The notes: generated by a model not told the origin, from the sequence alone. A DNA stretch of 64,000 bases from Ovis canadensis (GCF_042477335.2 NC_091256.1:40813001-40877000); one strand, 5' to 3'. Positions 1 through 10,540 are shown, counted from the stretch's first letter. Translations and numbers: made by a program.

Positions 1-1699
1 TAACATAAATGTAAGTTCTTAACAACCAAAAGGCAATTGAGGATAGTTTTCTCTTTTTTCATAATTTTTACATTACATTTACAACTGGTACATACAAAGA
101 GTTCTCCCATCATTTTACAGATGAGAAAGAATAGATATTAAATGACAACCATAATCATAGACTAGAGTATTGCTATGGAACCATAATTTAAGAACTGAAA
201 CTCTAACTCAAAGTATCAGAATCTTTGTGTTAAATTTTGAAAAAAGAACTAGAAAATTTCTAAATTTATGAAACATGAAGTGTAAAACTACACAGGCTTT
301 ATAAAATATTTTGCTCTACATATAAATACTCACTAATCCAGTATCAAAGTCAAACCTGTCTCATTCTTAACTCAGTGAGCTCTTGAAAGATGATTTAAAA
401 TTCTTACATTTCCAGTATGAGTTTAGTAATCTGTTTCTTAAAATCATTCATGTCTTATACACACACATATACATAAATTTAACCCTATGACATCAAGTTA
501 CTAGAAAATTCCTGACATTGACATATTGAATAATTAAAGTTATTATGTGCATGCAATTCTGAATACGTGATTTACCTGGCAAATGAATTTTTAATAAATT
601 TCAAGTCCAAAATATGGAATAATCACCAACTGACTTTTGCTTCAAAAAAAAATAAAGCTTTACTTGGGAACAAAGACATTTTAGTATAAAAACTTTCCAA
701 CAAACTCAAGTATCCTTATTCCATAGATACAAAATAACTTCTTTGGCTAATATCCTTCAAAAGTCAGTGTACCGATACAGATGCATTGATATGTACTATA
801 TTAACAGTATGATGTGTGATGATGTATACTCTTCTCACAGTGAAGTGGTGGATGCTGGAACTTGCTCACAGGTAACACTGGAAGCAGAACTTAAACTAAG
901 ACTTCAAGCTAAAGGTCACGTGGAGCATTTGCTCTCATCATTGACCTACTCCAACATCTATGTCTTCTAAATTACATCTAGATTTCGGAGAATGAAGATA
1001 AAAAATGAACCAGTTTAGGTCTGAATTAAATTTGGAGTGAATCTAACTCTCAGGCAGGCAGGAGTTGCTCCCAAACATTCCCTAGCAAATAGTATCACAA
1101 AATTTTTAAACTATTTATGTCATCTTACAAACATGACAATTTTTGGCAAGTCCAAGTTTAGTCATTTCCTTGCCTTGTACTATATAGAGATGTAATAAAA
1201 CCCAGTGATGACCACCTTCAAGTTCCTGTTGACCTAAGATATTTTAAAACCTCCTCCCATTTCCAGAGTGACTTCCAAAGCCTTGGAAGGAATGTTTCCA
1301 CTAATAAATACCTTTCACTTAAATGCCTGTTAGACCACCACTTTTTAGGCAAAATGAGCAATAATCCATTTCCGCCCATCATAGAATTATTCAAAATTTG
1401 TCTGACCAAAAAAACGTAAGTTCGTCCCCTCAAGTTTCACATTAAATCAAGGCAACAACTGAGTACCATGCCTGCACTCTTGGGAAAATAGTTAACAAAA
1501 ACTACTGAAAAAAAAAAAACCTTGAACTGGTGTCTACTCTTTTATTGTGTGTATACATACATATTTAAATACATAATACATACACAACAGATAGTATATG
1601 TTTATATACTCATTTACAGAGTAGAGAGTTTATCACGGTAGCTCTCTGTAACAAATCACAATGGCCAGCTAAAGAGTTTTTTTTCAAATACAAACTTAC
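1..1699 (-). other. CDC42BPA: CDC42BPA intron following first coding exon (5' part)
   Basis: This stretch lies downstream of the exon's donor site (GT at 1699-1698 on the minus strand), so it is intronic. It is AT-rich, with short A runs (about 1508-1520) and TA/CA-rich low complexity near 1545-1610. I recognise no exon, no interspersed repeat and no RNA gene in it. The short open frames here show no protein similarity I know. Confidence 0.8.
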
Positions 1700-1702
1700 C
1701 CC
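1694..1702 (-). other. CDC42BPA: Splice donor of CDC42BPA first coding exon
   Basis: On the minus strand the exon ends ...TGG G and continues GTAAGTTT. This matches the U1 consensus over the first six intronic bases. It sets the 3' end of the coding exon at 1700. Confidence 0.9.
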
Positions 1703-1877
1703 ATTCTAGGTATTCAAGAATGTTCTTCTCTCTTCTCAATGGAGAATTATTGCATTCATCGTACAGGCAGATGAGGATATCCAGTAACGTTTCCACACTG
1801 AAGCACTGCCCATTGGTCTGAGCGGGCCCATCCAAAATAAATTGCTCCAACTGCCTCAAACGCACTTCTCCAGACAT
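1700..1877 (-). CDS. CDC42BPA: First coding exon of CDC42BPA (MRCK alpha, Ser/Thr kinase), 5' partial gene
   Basis: The exon encodes 59 codons plus one base: [13 protein letters not shown] at the N terminus, then ...[13 protein letters not shown]... and ...NILEYLEW. I recognise this as the N terminus of myotonic dystrophy kinase-related CDC42-binding kinase alpha. The full family protein is a large cytoplasmic Rho-family effector: an AGC-type kinase domain, long coiled coil, C1, PH, CNH and CRIB regions. It phosphorylates myosin-regulatory targets downstream of CDC42. Only the pre-kinase helical segment is encoded here; the kinase domain lies beyond the left edge. The start is the ATG at 1877-1875. 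It has A at -3, and an in-frame TGA at 1913-1911 lies just upstream, so no longer in-frame start is possible in this exon. The exon ends TGG-G before GTAAGT (GT at 1699-1698), leaving a phase-1 junction that fits an alanine codon completed by the next exon. No break or frameshift is seen. A paralogue (CDC42BPB) is less likely because the residues match the alpha form. Confidence 0.95.
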
Positions 1878-2639
1878 GTTTGCTTCAATCTCCGCTGGTT
1901 TTCCTTTCAATCACTTAAACGATTTTGACTATGATTACTGAAACCTAAATGTTAAAATGTGTGGTTTAAAAATAAACCACTTGTTATTCAAATAACTGTC
2001 ATGCAATGCCGGCCGGTGCTGAATTCAACATCCAACACGCCAGTAACCTCACTTAACTGAAGCGTCTTCAATTCCGCACATATACATATATTTTTGAGGA
2101 AAAGTTACCATAAAATATATATTTAATACATTTTTTAAAAGAATAATACAATTAAATCGTATATTTAAATAAAATAATTAAAAAGTACAGCGAACCAGAG
2201 TCAACACTTCTTTAGGAAAAAAAAAAAAAAAAGCTCTTCTCCTTCATTCAAAATTCAACTCGTGCAACAGAATCCTGAAACGAATCCGGCTGCATCATTT
2301 ATGAATTAAGTCCCGATCTGCATCAGCAATTCACTTCCAGGCAGAAGGAAAATCGAAAGGGGAGGAAAAAGCCAGAATATATATAAGGGGGAGGGAAAAC
2401 CAAAAATTCTGCTGCAAATCCTCCCAGCCACCACTTGGATAACGCATCAGAGGCAATTTCTCCAGCGGGAAAGGGAGGGGGGCGAGGTCCCTGAAACAGC
2501 CCCTCGGCTCGGAGCACGCCAAGTCTTCCCTGGAGGAGGCTTTTCCTTTCTCCTTCCGAAGTCCTTCTTTTCTAAGGCTTTGCAGTTAGTCCTATTTCCA
2601 ACCGATTCCGATGAAAACTCTTCATTTTTCTCCCCGCTT
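1878..2639 (-). other. CDC42BPA: Probable CDC42BPA 5' UTR between start codon and CpG island
   Basis: This is sequence upstream of the start codon on the sense (minus) strand. It contains an in-frame stop (1913-1911), an 8-bp-stem inverted repeat (1961-1980), a very AT-rich block (about 2060-2235) and an A run near 2217-2232 (U run in RNA). GC content rises from about 2440. No convincing donor on the minus strand lies between the island and the ATG, so an unspliced long 5' UTR is the simplest reading. A weak acceptor-like motif (CAG ending at 1938) leaves open a 5' UTR intron. Confidence 0.6.
1961..1980 (-). other. Perfect inverted repeat in 5' UTR (possible RNA hairpin)
   Basis: GTGGTTTA, AAAA, TAAACCAC: an 8-bp perfect stem with a 4-nt loop, 84 bases upstream of the start codon. 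If the 5' UTR is unspliced it could fold in the mRNA. Function is not known; AT-rich DNA yields such stems by chance. Confidence 0.5.
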
Positions 2640-3000
2640 CTCCTAGGGGCCTGACTGACTGCGGGCGGCACTCGCCCCCGACTCCGGGAGCGGCGGCTAC
2701 TTGGCGGCCCGAGCCCGCTCCATGTCGGTGGTCGCTGGGCCGCCGGCCTGGGCCGCGCCCGGCAGAGAGCCGGGTCTCCCCCACACCCGCACCGCGGCCG
2801 CCCGCCCGCCGACGCTCCCGATGCCCTGGCGAGGGGGTGCTTTTCTGGATTCAAAGGACACGAACGGCGGCAACTGCGGCGGCGAGGGCGCGGGCGGCTC
2901 CGGCAGCTAGATCTCCCCCTTCTTCACACCCCTGGCTTAAGGGCATCTTTCCCCGGCGAGGAGGGAAGCGGCCGAGGCGCAGGAGGAGGGGTTGGTGCCG

Positions 3001-3010
3001 CTGGTAAGGA
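3001..3010 (+). other. Strong splice-donor motif, plus strand, inside CpG island
   Basis: CTG then GTAAGGA (GT at 3004-3005) on the plus strand. A second plus-strand donor, AATAG then GTAAGG, has GT at 4136-4137. Either could end the first exon of a divergent noncoding transcript. No coding potential supports it. Confidence 0.3.
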
Positions 3011-3166
3011 GACCAGAGGCTGCCGCAGCCCGGCTCGCAGCCACTCCCTTCCTTTCCCTCCACCCCTCCCCCGCCTTCCCCGTTCTCTCGCGCTCGCGCC
3101 CTGGGCTCCGCGAGGCAGCTCCAGGGCCCACCGCACGCAGGCGGAGGCTGGCGGACGAGTCCAGAT

Positions 3167-3180
3167 CCAATATGGCGGCC
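3167..3180 (+). promoter_or_regulatory. YY1-like site in CpG island
   Basis: CCAATATGGCGGCC contains the ATGGCGGC core bound by YY1 in many TATA-less promoters. The core reads on the plus strand, opposite to CDC42BPA. YY1 sites often lie just downstream of a start in sense orientation, so this may mark a plus-strand start. Inference only. Confidence 0.5.
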
Positions 3181-3225
3181 CGCGCCCCCGCCCCCCGACA
3201 CGCGCGCGCCCGCCCTCTCTCCCCT

Positions 3226-3258
3226 CCCCGCCCCCGCCCCGCCCCCGCCCCGCCCCCG
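3226..3258 (-). promoter_or_regulatory. Triple 11-bp GC-box (Sp/KLF) tandem array
   Basis: Three head-to-tail copies of CCCCGCCCCCG, each a consensus-type GC box. The minus strand therefore carries at least six runs of 4-5 G separated by single C, which strongly favours a G-quadruplex on the CDC42BPA sense strand. Confidence 0.75.
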
Positions 3259-3321
3259 CCCGAGCCCAGCCGGCCCGGCGGGGTCCGGTCCAGAGGCCGC
3301 GCAGAGCCGAGCCCGGGCCCT

Positions 3322-3356
3322 GGGGGCGGGGGGCGCGCGCGGGCGGGGGCCGGGGG
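3322..3356 (+). promoter_or_regulatory. G-rich tract with quadruplex potential, plus strand
   Basis: Runs of 3-6 G separated by short C/CG spacers on the plus strand (TGGGGGCGGGGGG onward). This is opposite in strand to the G-rich face of the GC-box array about 65 bp to the left. Confidence 0.5.
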
Positions 3357-3610
3357 CGCGACGGCTGCGCCAGCCCGAGGGGCGGGTGGGACGCATCGGC
3401 CGGCGAGGCTGCCGCTGCCGCAACGTGGAATGCAGGGATACGGGAGGACTGAGGGAGGCCGCGGCGGTCGGCGGCGGCCGGTCTGGAGGTGGGAGGACCC
3501 GGGCGCGGGCTGGGAACTGCGCCACCGCCTCGCCGCTGTGTTCCCGGTCCTCGAGGCTTCTCGTACGGATCGCAGAGCGGGTCTTCCTCCTGGGCCTCGG
3601 AGGCACCACC

Positions 3611-4768
3611 TGACTGGCACGTTTGCTAAGGAGGCCCAGAAGCAGACGGCTTTAGGCTCCCGACAGATCTCTAAAAACAGTGCCCTTCTCAGCGCCTCTT
3701 ACCTGCTCACCACAACCCGTCCCCCGTCCCCCCCTGCCCCCCGCCGCAAATTCAGTTCTCAAGCACTCCAAAGTAATAATTCCTTGGGTGTCTAATTACA
3801 CCACTTCTTGTGTCACTTCCCAGGACGAATACAATGACACACTTGTACGCGCTACCTAAAAGCCCTGAGTGCGAGAAAAACAGACTTCCCCATGTCTATT
3901 CCCAAGTTTCCCTACGAAGAGCACTGTGTTTTCTTCTCCGGAACTATCCTAGCTGTTGCCTGTTTATCCCCAGCCAAGGTTACCACCTACACGGGATTCA
4001 GCCAATGAAGGGGAGTCAAGACAGTTCACTATCCTCAAACCTCCATCCCCAGAGCGCGCTCGCGTGCGCGCGCACACACACGTAGCCCGGTGGCACAATG
4101 CAGAAACCTGGCAGCAAAGACGAGTCATTGAATAGGTAAGGCCTCTGATGCATGTAGGGCCTTTCAAGCTGTTTTTTGTGGGGGTTTTTTTGACCCTGTT
4201 TAGGAGAGCGCTCTACAGATTTCTCATGGAAGAGCCCACATTTAAATGTGTCACTGAACTGGGTCACTGCATTTCTGTCATTCCCTTTCAAAATGCCATC
4301 TCCTTTATAAAAACTTTCTGCAAAATAGTTATTTTATATTCTTTCCCTACATCCCTGAGGCAGTTATATTTTCTATGTTAATACGCACAATTGTGGTTTT
4401 CACATCTTACTAATATGGAAGCTAAGGAAGGTCTAGGAATGAAGACTAAGATTAGGGTTCAAGATGCCGTCATTCACAAAATATTGTGAATCTTTTGTTA
4501 ATTCTACACTTGCCTGATTTCAAAACATTTCTAATGAGCTCTTGATACATGAGTGATACATAGGTTCAGACAAAAGATGGGTCATTATACCCGTTACAAC
4601 TTTGTGTGTGTGTGTGTATTGACTAATTATAAAAGTAATAGAAAAACAGAAAAGGTTAATACACAAATAATAATATTTTGGTGTTTACTATTGAAGTATT
4701 TTTCCTATTTATTTTAATAAAATGATCCATTAAAAAAAGACAGTTTTATAGCCTCCTGTTTTCACATG
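3611..4768. other. Upstream flank of the promoter, no recognised gene
   Basis: Non-repetitive DNA falling from GC-rich to AT-rich. It holds a short CG/CA alternating tract (about 4062-4082) and a GT repeat (about 4602-4618). Short open frames on both strands look like chance. Confidence 0.6.
3698..3708 (-). other. Strong splice-donor motif, minus strand (candidate upstream 5' exon)
   Basis: The minus strand reads GAGCAG then GTAAGAG, a near-perfect donor with GT at 3702-3701. It lies just outside the CpG island on the upstream side of CDC42BPA. It could end a noncoding first exon that starts right of 3703, or it may be unused. Confidence 0.35.
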
Positions 4769-5381
4769 TTGTTCAGTCACTAAATTGTATGTGACTCTTT
4801 GCATCCCCCTGAACTGCAGCACACCAGTCTTCCCCTTGACTATCTGGTAGTGTTTGCTCAAACTCATGTCCATTGAGTCAGTGAGGCCATCCAACCATCT
4901 CATCCTCCGTCACTCCCTTCTCCTCCTGCCCTCAATCTTTGCCAGCATCAAGGCCTTTTCCAATGAGTTGGCTCTTTGCATCAGGTGGCCAAAGTACTGG
5001 AGCTTCAGCTTCAGCATCAGTCCTTCCAATGAATATTCTGGGTTGATTTCCTTTAGAATTGACTGGTTTGATCTCCTTGCAGTCCGAGAGACTCTCAAGA
5101 GTCTTCTCAAGCACCACAATTCAAAAGCATCAATTCGTCAGTGCTCAGCCTTCTTTATGGTCCAACTCTCACAGCCATCCATGACTACTGGAAAAACCAC
5201 AGCTTCCACTATATGGACCTTTGTCAGCAAGTTGATGTCTCTGCTTTTTAATACAGTATCTGGGTTTGTCATAGCTTTTATTCCAAGGAGCAAGCATCTT
5301 TTAATTCATGGCTGCAGTCACTGTCTGCAGTGATTTTGGAGCCCAAGAATATAAAATCTGCCACTTTTTCCCCATTTACAA
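4769..5381 (-). mobile_element. BovB (RTE) LINE, 3' end, antisense
   Basis: On the minus strand this reads as the C-terminal part of the BovB ORF2 product, including a segment like ...[22 protein letters not shown].... It ends in the BovB 3' tail at the left edge. It is 5'-truncated and broken by several stops, and abuts a sense Bov-tA SINE at its right end. Confidence 0.9.
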
Positions 5382-5590
5382 CTTTCCTGGTGGCTCAGAT
5401 GGTAAAGAATCTGCCTGCAATGCAGGAGACCTGGGTTCGATCCCTGGGTTGGGAAGATGCGCTGGAGAAGGGAATGGCAAAGTACTCCAGTACTCTTGCC
5501 TGGAGAATCCCCATGGACAGAGGAGCCTGGGGGCTACAGTCCATGGGTTCACAAAGAATCCAACATGACTGAGCTACTGACAACACAACA
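5382..5590 (+). mobile_element. Bov-tA SINE
   Basis: A tRNA-derived head (TTCCTGGTGGCTCAGATGG, box-B-like GGTTCGATCCC) is joined to a Bov-A body ending in the ACTGAGCTACTGACAACAC region. The tRNA-like head is not a tRNA gene: it lacks a complete cloverleaf. Confidence 0.92.
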
Positions 5591-6959
5591 CAACATTTGC
5601 CATGAAATAATGGCAATATGTTATCAACATGTTTTCAGGTCAACACATATTCTTCAACAACACGGTTTTTAACAGTGAAGCCAAAAAAAAAAAAAAAAAC
5701 CAGTGAAGCCAAGACATTTTAACACTTTGAATTGACCATGAGGTGGGATAGCAAAGAAAATTTCCTCTGCTTTTATACCCTAGAGCTGGTTCCAAGATAA
5801 CCACGTATCCAACTTGTAAATAACTCTAAAAAAGAGGTTAAAAGAGAGAATCTAAAACATGTTGTCTCAATAAATGCTAATTAACAGTGGAAGTATATGA
5901 GATACAGGTATGTTTTTTAACAGAAGAGTCACACTGCCAGTCCTCTCTCTACCTATTCTGTTAGCACTTTGGTGCCACCCACAGTCCAGGGTATTGATGA
6001 TTGCTTAATAAGCTTTTCCATATTATTTAGAGAATAAAGAGGAGAACTCTTTTATTTAAAGAGTAATTTAAAGAGTAACACACACACACACACACAAAGA
6101 GAAGGAAGAAGGGTGAACCCAATCAATTTTGCTTGAATAATTCAAGCTCAGAGACTTAATCATTAACTAGACCCTAAACATTGTGTGGGTGTTATTTTAA
6201 ATGTTCCGGTTAAAGTGTGAACATGCTTGTTAATGAAACCAAAGCAAGGCGAAGCCCCAGCAGTCCCACAGTGCTTGAAGTGATCCTACAAAACGTGAGT
6301 GCTAAAGGCTACATGGCAGGGTGTTCTTTGGATAAAGAACCTGGAGGAGGGCTTTGTGAAATTTTGCTGAGGGGACTGGAGATTAAATGTAACCCCAAAC
6401 ACAAATTATTTAAAATAATCAGGAAAAGCTTTATGAAGATGCTAGGAAGTATTCTGACCTTTCAGAAAAGAAATAGGACAGGAGAGGACAGAGATAGGAG
6501 AGTGAAAAGAATAAGAGAGGATAGGAGTCATTAAGCCTAGTCCAACGAATCCTCCAATTCTGGCCTACAAAGGGGAGAACTGATCCAACAATTAACATTT
6601 ATAACAACCAGCCCACTCTTACCTTGCTATATCTTACTCCAGAATAACTACAGGTTCAATAATGAAGAACAGAGCCCAAAAGCAAGGTGAGTGTCACAGC
6701 AGAGCTTCATGTATAGTAACACACAAGTATTATACTACATTGCCTTTCAACCCAGTTAGCACATCCTGACCCTGAAAATGATTGACTTGGTTTAGTGCTT
6801 TCTGAGAATAAAATGCCGCCAAATGCTTGTCCTCCCTTCAGGTCTGGCTCCTGACATGAGTAGTACCAGCTGCAAAAGCTGCTGTTATTTAAAAAAAAAA
6901 CAAGAAAGGAGGGGCAAGGGGAGAACACTTTACAATATGACAACACTCTCATGAATACT
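5591..6959. other. No recognised gene; simple repeats only
   Basis: Holds an A run at about 5682-5699 flanked by two copies of a GTGAAGCCA-type word, and a CA microsatellite at about 6077-6097. A 105-codon plus-strand frame at 6217-6534 shows no family I recognise and is probably chance. Confidence 0.6.
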
Positions 6960-7145
6960 TTGAGCATATTATGCAATGCAATCATTACAACCATATGAAG
7001 TAGACAAAGTATCATTTCCATATGTAAATAAGGAAACAGGTTTAGAGATACCTTGGATAACTTGTTAATGACTGCATAGCTAGCAATGACATAGAAGCTG
7101 GGAGTCAACACCAGGCCTGAGTCAATGACTTTAACCACTATACGA
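6960..7145 (+). repeat. MIR SINE remnant
   Basis: Diverged MIR core: a segment like 'aataaggaaacaggtttagaga', then the 'gcatagctagcaa...gaagctgggagtcaacaccaggcctg' and 'ctttaaccactat' landmarks, in sense orientation. Confidence 0.7.
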
Positions 7146-8625
7146 GAGGGGTCAGAAAGATCTGTAGAATTCTATAAACCCAACTCGTCATTCCTGTTGT
7201 AACCAGGAAGCAGTGGGCTATAGTTGCTAGTTCACATATTTGGATGTTAGAAGTTAACATCAGGGCAGAAAAGAGAGACACATATGATGGATCAGGATCC
7301 AGCCAGAAAAAGAGAAATCATTCATGTATTTAAACCAGAAGAACTTTAGCTATGAGAAATGGTTACAGAGGTGATGGAAGAGCTGAGCTGAGGAGACAAA
7401 CGGGAGAGTGAGGTGACCCTCAGTTTGGTGGCAGTACCATCTACTACCCCAAGACTGGTGGAAGCTAAAACCAGGCCTGGAGGGAGCTGGAACCACAAAG
7501 GAGGTACAAAAAGAACAGAGAGAGAAGAAGGAGAATCCTCTTACCTAGAATCTCCCACCATTTGCAGCTGAAACAGAGCTTGTGTTAGAGAGCCTGCAGG
7601 CATTGTCCGCAAAGATACAGAGCAGAGCAGGTGATGAAAGTGGACTGGCTATAAACTGGTCAAGGATTTACATGCATATCATTAATGCAGTTTCAGTTTT
7701 ACCTAAACTATTTAAAAAATAAACAAAGCAAATGTCTTATCTCTGAATAATAATTAAGTGGATATTTAAGTGGCACGGTTTTAACCTAGGAGCAGTTTTT
7801 ATTGCTCTCTTTTCAGATTTATTTTGCTTTGTTTTAATTTCTCAAAAAGCTAAAATCCCAACCAAACCAACCCTCCATGTCTAGGGCATGTTTACTTAGG
7901 TTCACAGACTAATATTTCCCTCTTGCTTATCAGTGGATCTTGTCTGCTTTGCCCTACCTTTAAATCTTGCTTTTGAATTTCTCTTTAAAGCTCTGCATAA
8001 ACAAGCTGTACTATAAATGGAATTTTCAAAAATAAGTTTAGAGTCAAACATTATGATGCAGATATTGCCCCCCTATTACAGCAGTTTAGTAAATTTGAAT
8101 ATTGGGAAGATAGATGCCATTCTTTTAAAAATTCCATTAGCAGGAAACATTTGGCAAAAGGCTCCATGCCATGTGTGATGACAAAAACCAAGCCAGTTAA
8201 GCCAATGTGTTCTCAGTCCCAAAGTGGGGCTGGAGGTGACACTGCCAGGACCTAGGGGCTGGCAGCTGGAGAAATAAGTTGAAAAACCTGGTTATCCTTC
8301 TCTGGAAATCTCTCTGCCAAGGTTACCATGACTTACACATTATCAAAGCCAATGGTAAATCCTGAGTCCACATTTCACGTGAACTTTTAGCTCTTTTGAC
8401 AGCACTACTTAACCCCCTTAATTGAAATACTTTTCTTAATGTGCCTTCTATGCTCTCCTTACATTCTCTTCCTTCAGTCTTCCTTGCTAGGTCCTCCTGT
8501 TTTCCTGATTTCTAAAAACCAGAGTGCCTCAGGGCTCAATCTTTGCACCTTTCCTCTTTTTTATTTATGTCTAGTCTCTAGGTAACCTCAATTAGTCTTA
8601 AAGATTTAAATACTATATATGATGG
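7146..8625. other. No recognised gene or repeat
   Basis: Unique-looking, moderately AT-rich DNA with frequent stops in all frames. I see no splice-flanked conserved frame and no interspersed repeat I can name. Confidence 0.55.
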
Positions 8626-9177
8626 TTTGAAAAAAAACATGTCATGAATTCTTCAACACTTCTCTCAGTGAAGATTGGGTCTGCATCTCGAATCTAGGCC
8701 AATCTTAGTGAATTATTTGTAACAAATAGAATGTAACAGAAGTGACCATTTAGCTTCCCAGGCTGGCCATGCAGCCTCCCCTTGTCCACTGGAATATTAT
8801 AGAACCCTACACTGCCATTAAAGAAGTTCAATTATCATAAGATGTTCAACTGTCCCAAGGCTGCCATGCTAGCGGGGAGCCCAGATCATGTGAAAGAACC
8901 ACATGCAGGCACTCAGACAGCAGCTCTGGGCAGTACAACTACCAGACATATGATTGAAGATGCCAGGTGATTCTAGCCTGTATATGTCATCACCTCAAGC
9001 AAGACTCCAGGTCTTCCCAGCTGACACCCTGGTCATTGTAGAGCAGAGACAAACTCTCATCACTGTAATGTTTCCAAATTTCTCAAGCATATCATCCATA
9101 AACCTAGTAAAATGATTGTGTTAAGCTACTAAGTTTTGAGTAGTTTTTTATGCAGAAATAGTAGCCAGAATAATTTA
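8626..9177 (+). repeat. MLT1-like (ERVL-MaLR) LTR remnant
   Basis: The 3' part has the MaLR signature: 'aaatgattgtgttaagctactaagttttg' region followed by a stretch like 'tatgcagaaatagtagcc', with the upstream 'cccaggctggccatgcagcctcc' type body. It is old and diverged. Subfamily cannot be assigned by eye. Confidence 0.55.
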
Positions 9178-9495
9178 TAAATGCTGATAACTCCAAACGT
9201 GTGTTTTTGAGCTGAGCCTTTAAACCCTGAATCCCAGACCTATTTTTCTTACTGTCTACTTGACAGTTATTTTAAGGCAATATGTTTAAACGGAAGACTT
9301 TAACCTGTTACCTCCAAAAACAAAAGAACCCATGATCCTTCTCCAGAGTACTCCATCTCAGTAAATGGAACCTTCGTTTACCCAGCTTCTTGGTATTAAT
9401 CCAAATGTTTCACTTTCTCTCACCCTCCATAACCAATCTAACAGTAAATTCTGTATCTTAAAAGCAGGTATATAATTCAAAATATTTAATAACCA

Positions 9496-10233
9496 GAATA
9501 ATATGGCTCTTGATGAAAGTGAAAGAGGAGAGTGAAAAAGTTGGCTTAAACCTCAACATTCAGAAAACTAAGATCATGGCATCTAGTCCCATCACTTCAT
9601 GGGAAATAGATGGGCAAACAGTGGAAACAGTGTCAGACTTTATTTTTGCAGACTCCAAAATCACTGCAGATGGTGATTGCAGCCATGAAATTAAAAGATG
9701 CTTACTCCTTGGAAGGAAAGTTATGACCAACATAGATAGCACATTCAAAAGTAGAGACATTACTTTGCCAACAAAGGTCCATCTAGTCAAGGCTATGGTT
9801 TTTCCAGTGGTCATGTATGGATGTGAAAGTTGGACTGTGAAAAAGGCTGAGCACCGAAGAACTGATGCTTTCAAATTGTGGTGTTGGAGAAGACTCTTGA
9901 GAGTCCCTTGGACTGCAAGGAGATCCAACCAGTCCATTCTAAAGGAAATCAGTGCTGGGTGTTCTTTGAAAGGAATGATGCTGGGGCTGAAACTCCCATA
10001 CTTTGGCCACTTCATGTGAAGAACTGACTCATTTGAAAAGACTGATGTTAGGAGGGATTGAGGGCAGGAGGAAAAGGGGATGACAGAGGATGAGATGGCT
10101 GGATGGCATCACCGATTCGTTTGGGTGAACTCCGGGAGTTGGTGATGGACAGGGAGGCCTGACGTGCTGCAATTCATGGGGTTGCAGAGTCGGACACGAC
10201 TGAGTGACTGAACTGAACTGAACAAATCAGAAC
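9496..10233 (+). mobile_element. BovB (RTE) LINE, 5'-truncated, with C-terminal ORF2 fragment
   Basis: An open frame from about 9510 to 10019 encodes about 169 residues of the C-terminal BovB ORF2 region: QKTKIMASSPITSWEIDGQT early, MYGCESWTVKKAEHRR in the middle, [20 protein letters not shown] later. The catalytic RT motifs lie upstream and are absent, so this is a dead fragment. The element ends in the typical GACTGAACTGAACTGAAC tail near 10230. Confidence 0.93.
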
Positions 10234-10326
10234 AGATCCCAATCTGAACATCAAAACAGATGTGTCTTACTGTTGCCTTCATACTCCAGCTTGAAATTTC
10301 CAGTTGCTTCCCATTATAGAAAGAAT

Positions 10327-10540
10327 GGGCTTCCCTGGTGGCTCAGACAGTAAAGAATCTGCCTGCAATACAGAAGACCCAGGTTCCACCCCTGGGTTGG
10401 GAGGATCCTCTGGAGAAGGGAACGGCTACCCATTCCAGTAGTGTTGCTTGGAGATTTTCAAGGACAGAGGAGCCTAGTGGGCTAAAGCCCATAGGGTCAC
10501 ACAGAGTTGGACCGACTGAACATGCACACACGCATAATAC
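10327..10540 (+). mobile_element. Bov-tA SINE with target-site duplication
   Basis: Complete Bov-tA (GGGCTTCCCTGGTGGCTCAG head, Bov-A body). It is flanked by the 7-bp direct repeat AAAGAAT at 10320-10326 and 10541-10547, marking insertion into the L2 copy. Confidence 0.93.

Larger units (their letters stand above)
2640..3610 (-). promoter_or_regulatory. CDC42BPA: CpG-island promoter of CDC42BPA
   Basis: This is a dense GC/CpG block bounded by AT-rich DNA on both sides, directly upstream of the CDC42BPA first coding exon and without a positioned TATA box. It holds GC boxes, a YY1-like site and G-rich tracts on both strands. CpG islands of this kind usually carry dispersed start sites and often fire in both directions. 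Long open frames cross the island on both strands, but they are Arg/Pro/Ala/Gly-rich composition artefacts. The exact start site cannot be read from sequence. Confidence 0.85.

Noticed and set aside
743..970. 75-codon plus-strand frame in the left intron
   Set aside because: Short, no recognisable domain, opposite strand to the host gene and without exon signals.
2374..2390. TATATATAAGG motif left of the CpG island as a TATA box
   Set aside because: It reads on the plus strand, lies outside the island core and has no matching start-site evidence; AT-rich words are common here.
2851..3795. Open frames of 227-267 codons across the CpG island on both strands
   Set aside because: They are Arg/Pro/Ala/Gly-rich on both strands at once, as expected when GC-rich DNA lacks stop codons. 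No domain, and they overlap the promoter.
5382..5455. tRNA-like heads of Bov-tA and CHR elements as tRNA genes
   Set aside because: They keep box-B-like sequence but lack a full cloverleaf and are joined to SINE bodies.
6217..6534. 105-codon plus-strand frame with a basic C terminus
   Set aside because: No family recognised, no promoter or splice context; the composition reflects local GA-rich DNA.
9510..10019. 169-codon frame as a possible host gene
   Set aside because: Its sequence is the C-terminal part of BovB ORF2 and it lies within a BovB with the typical tail.
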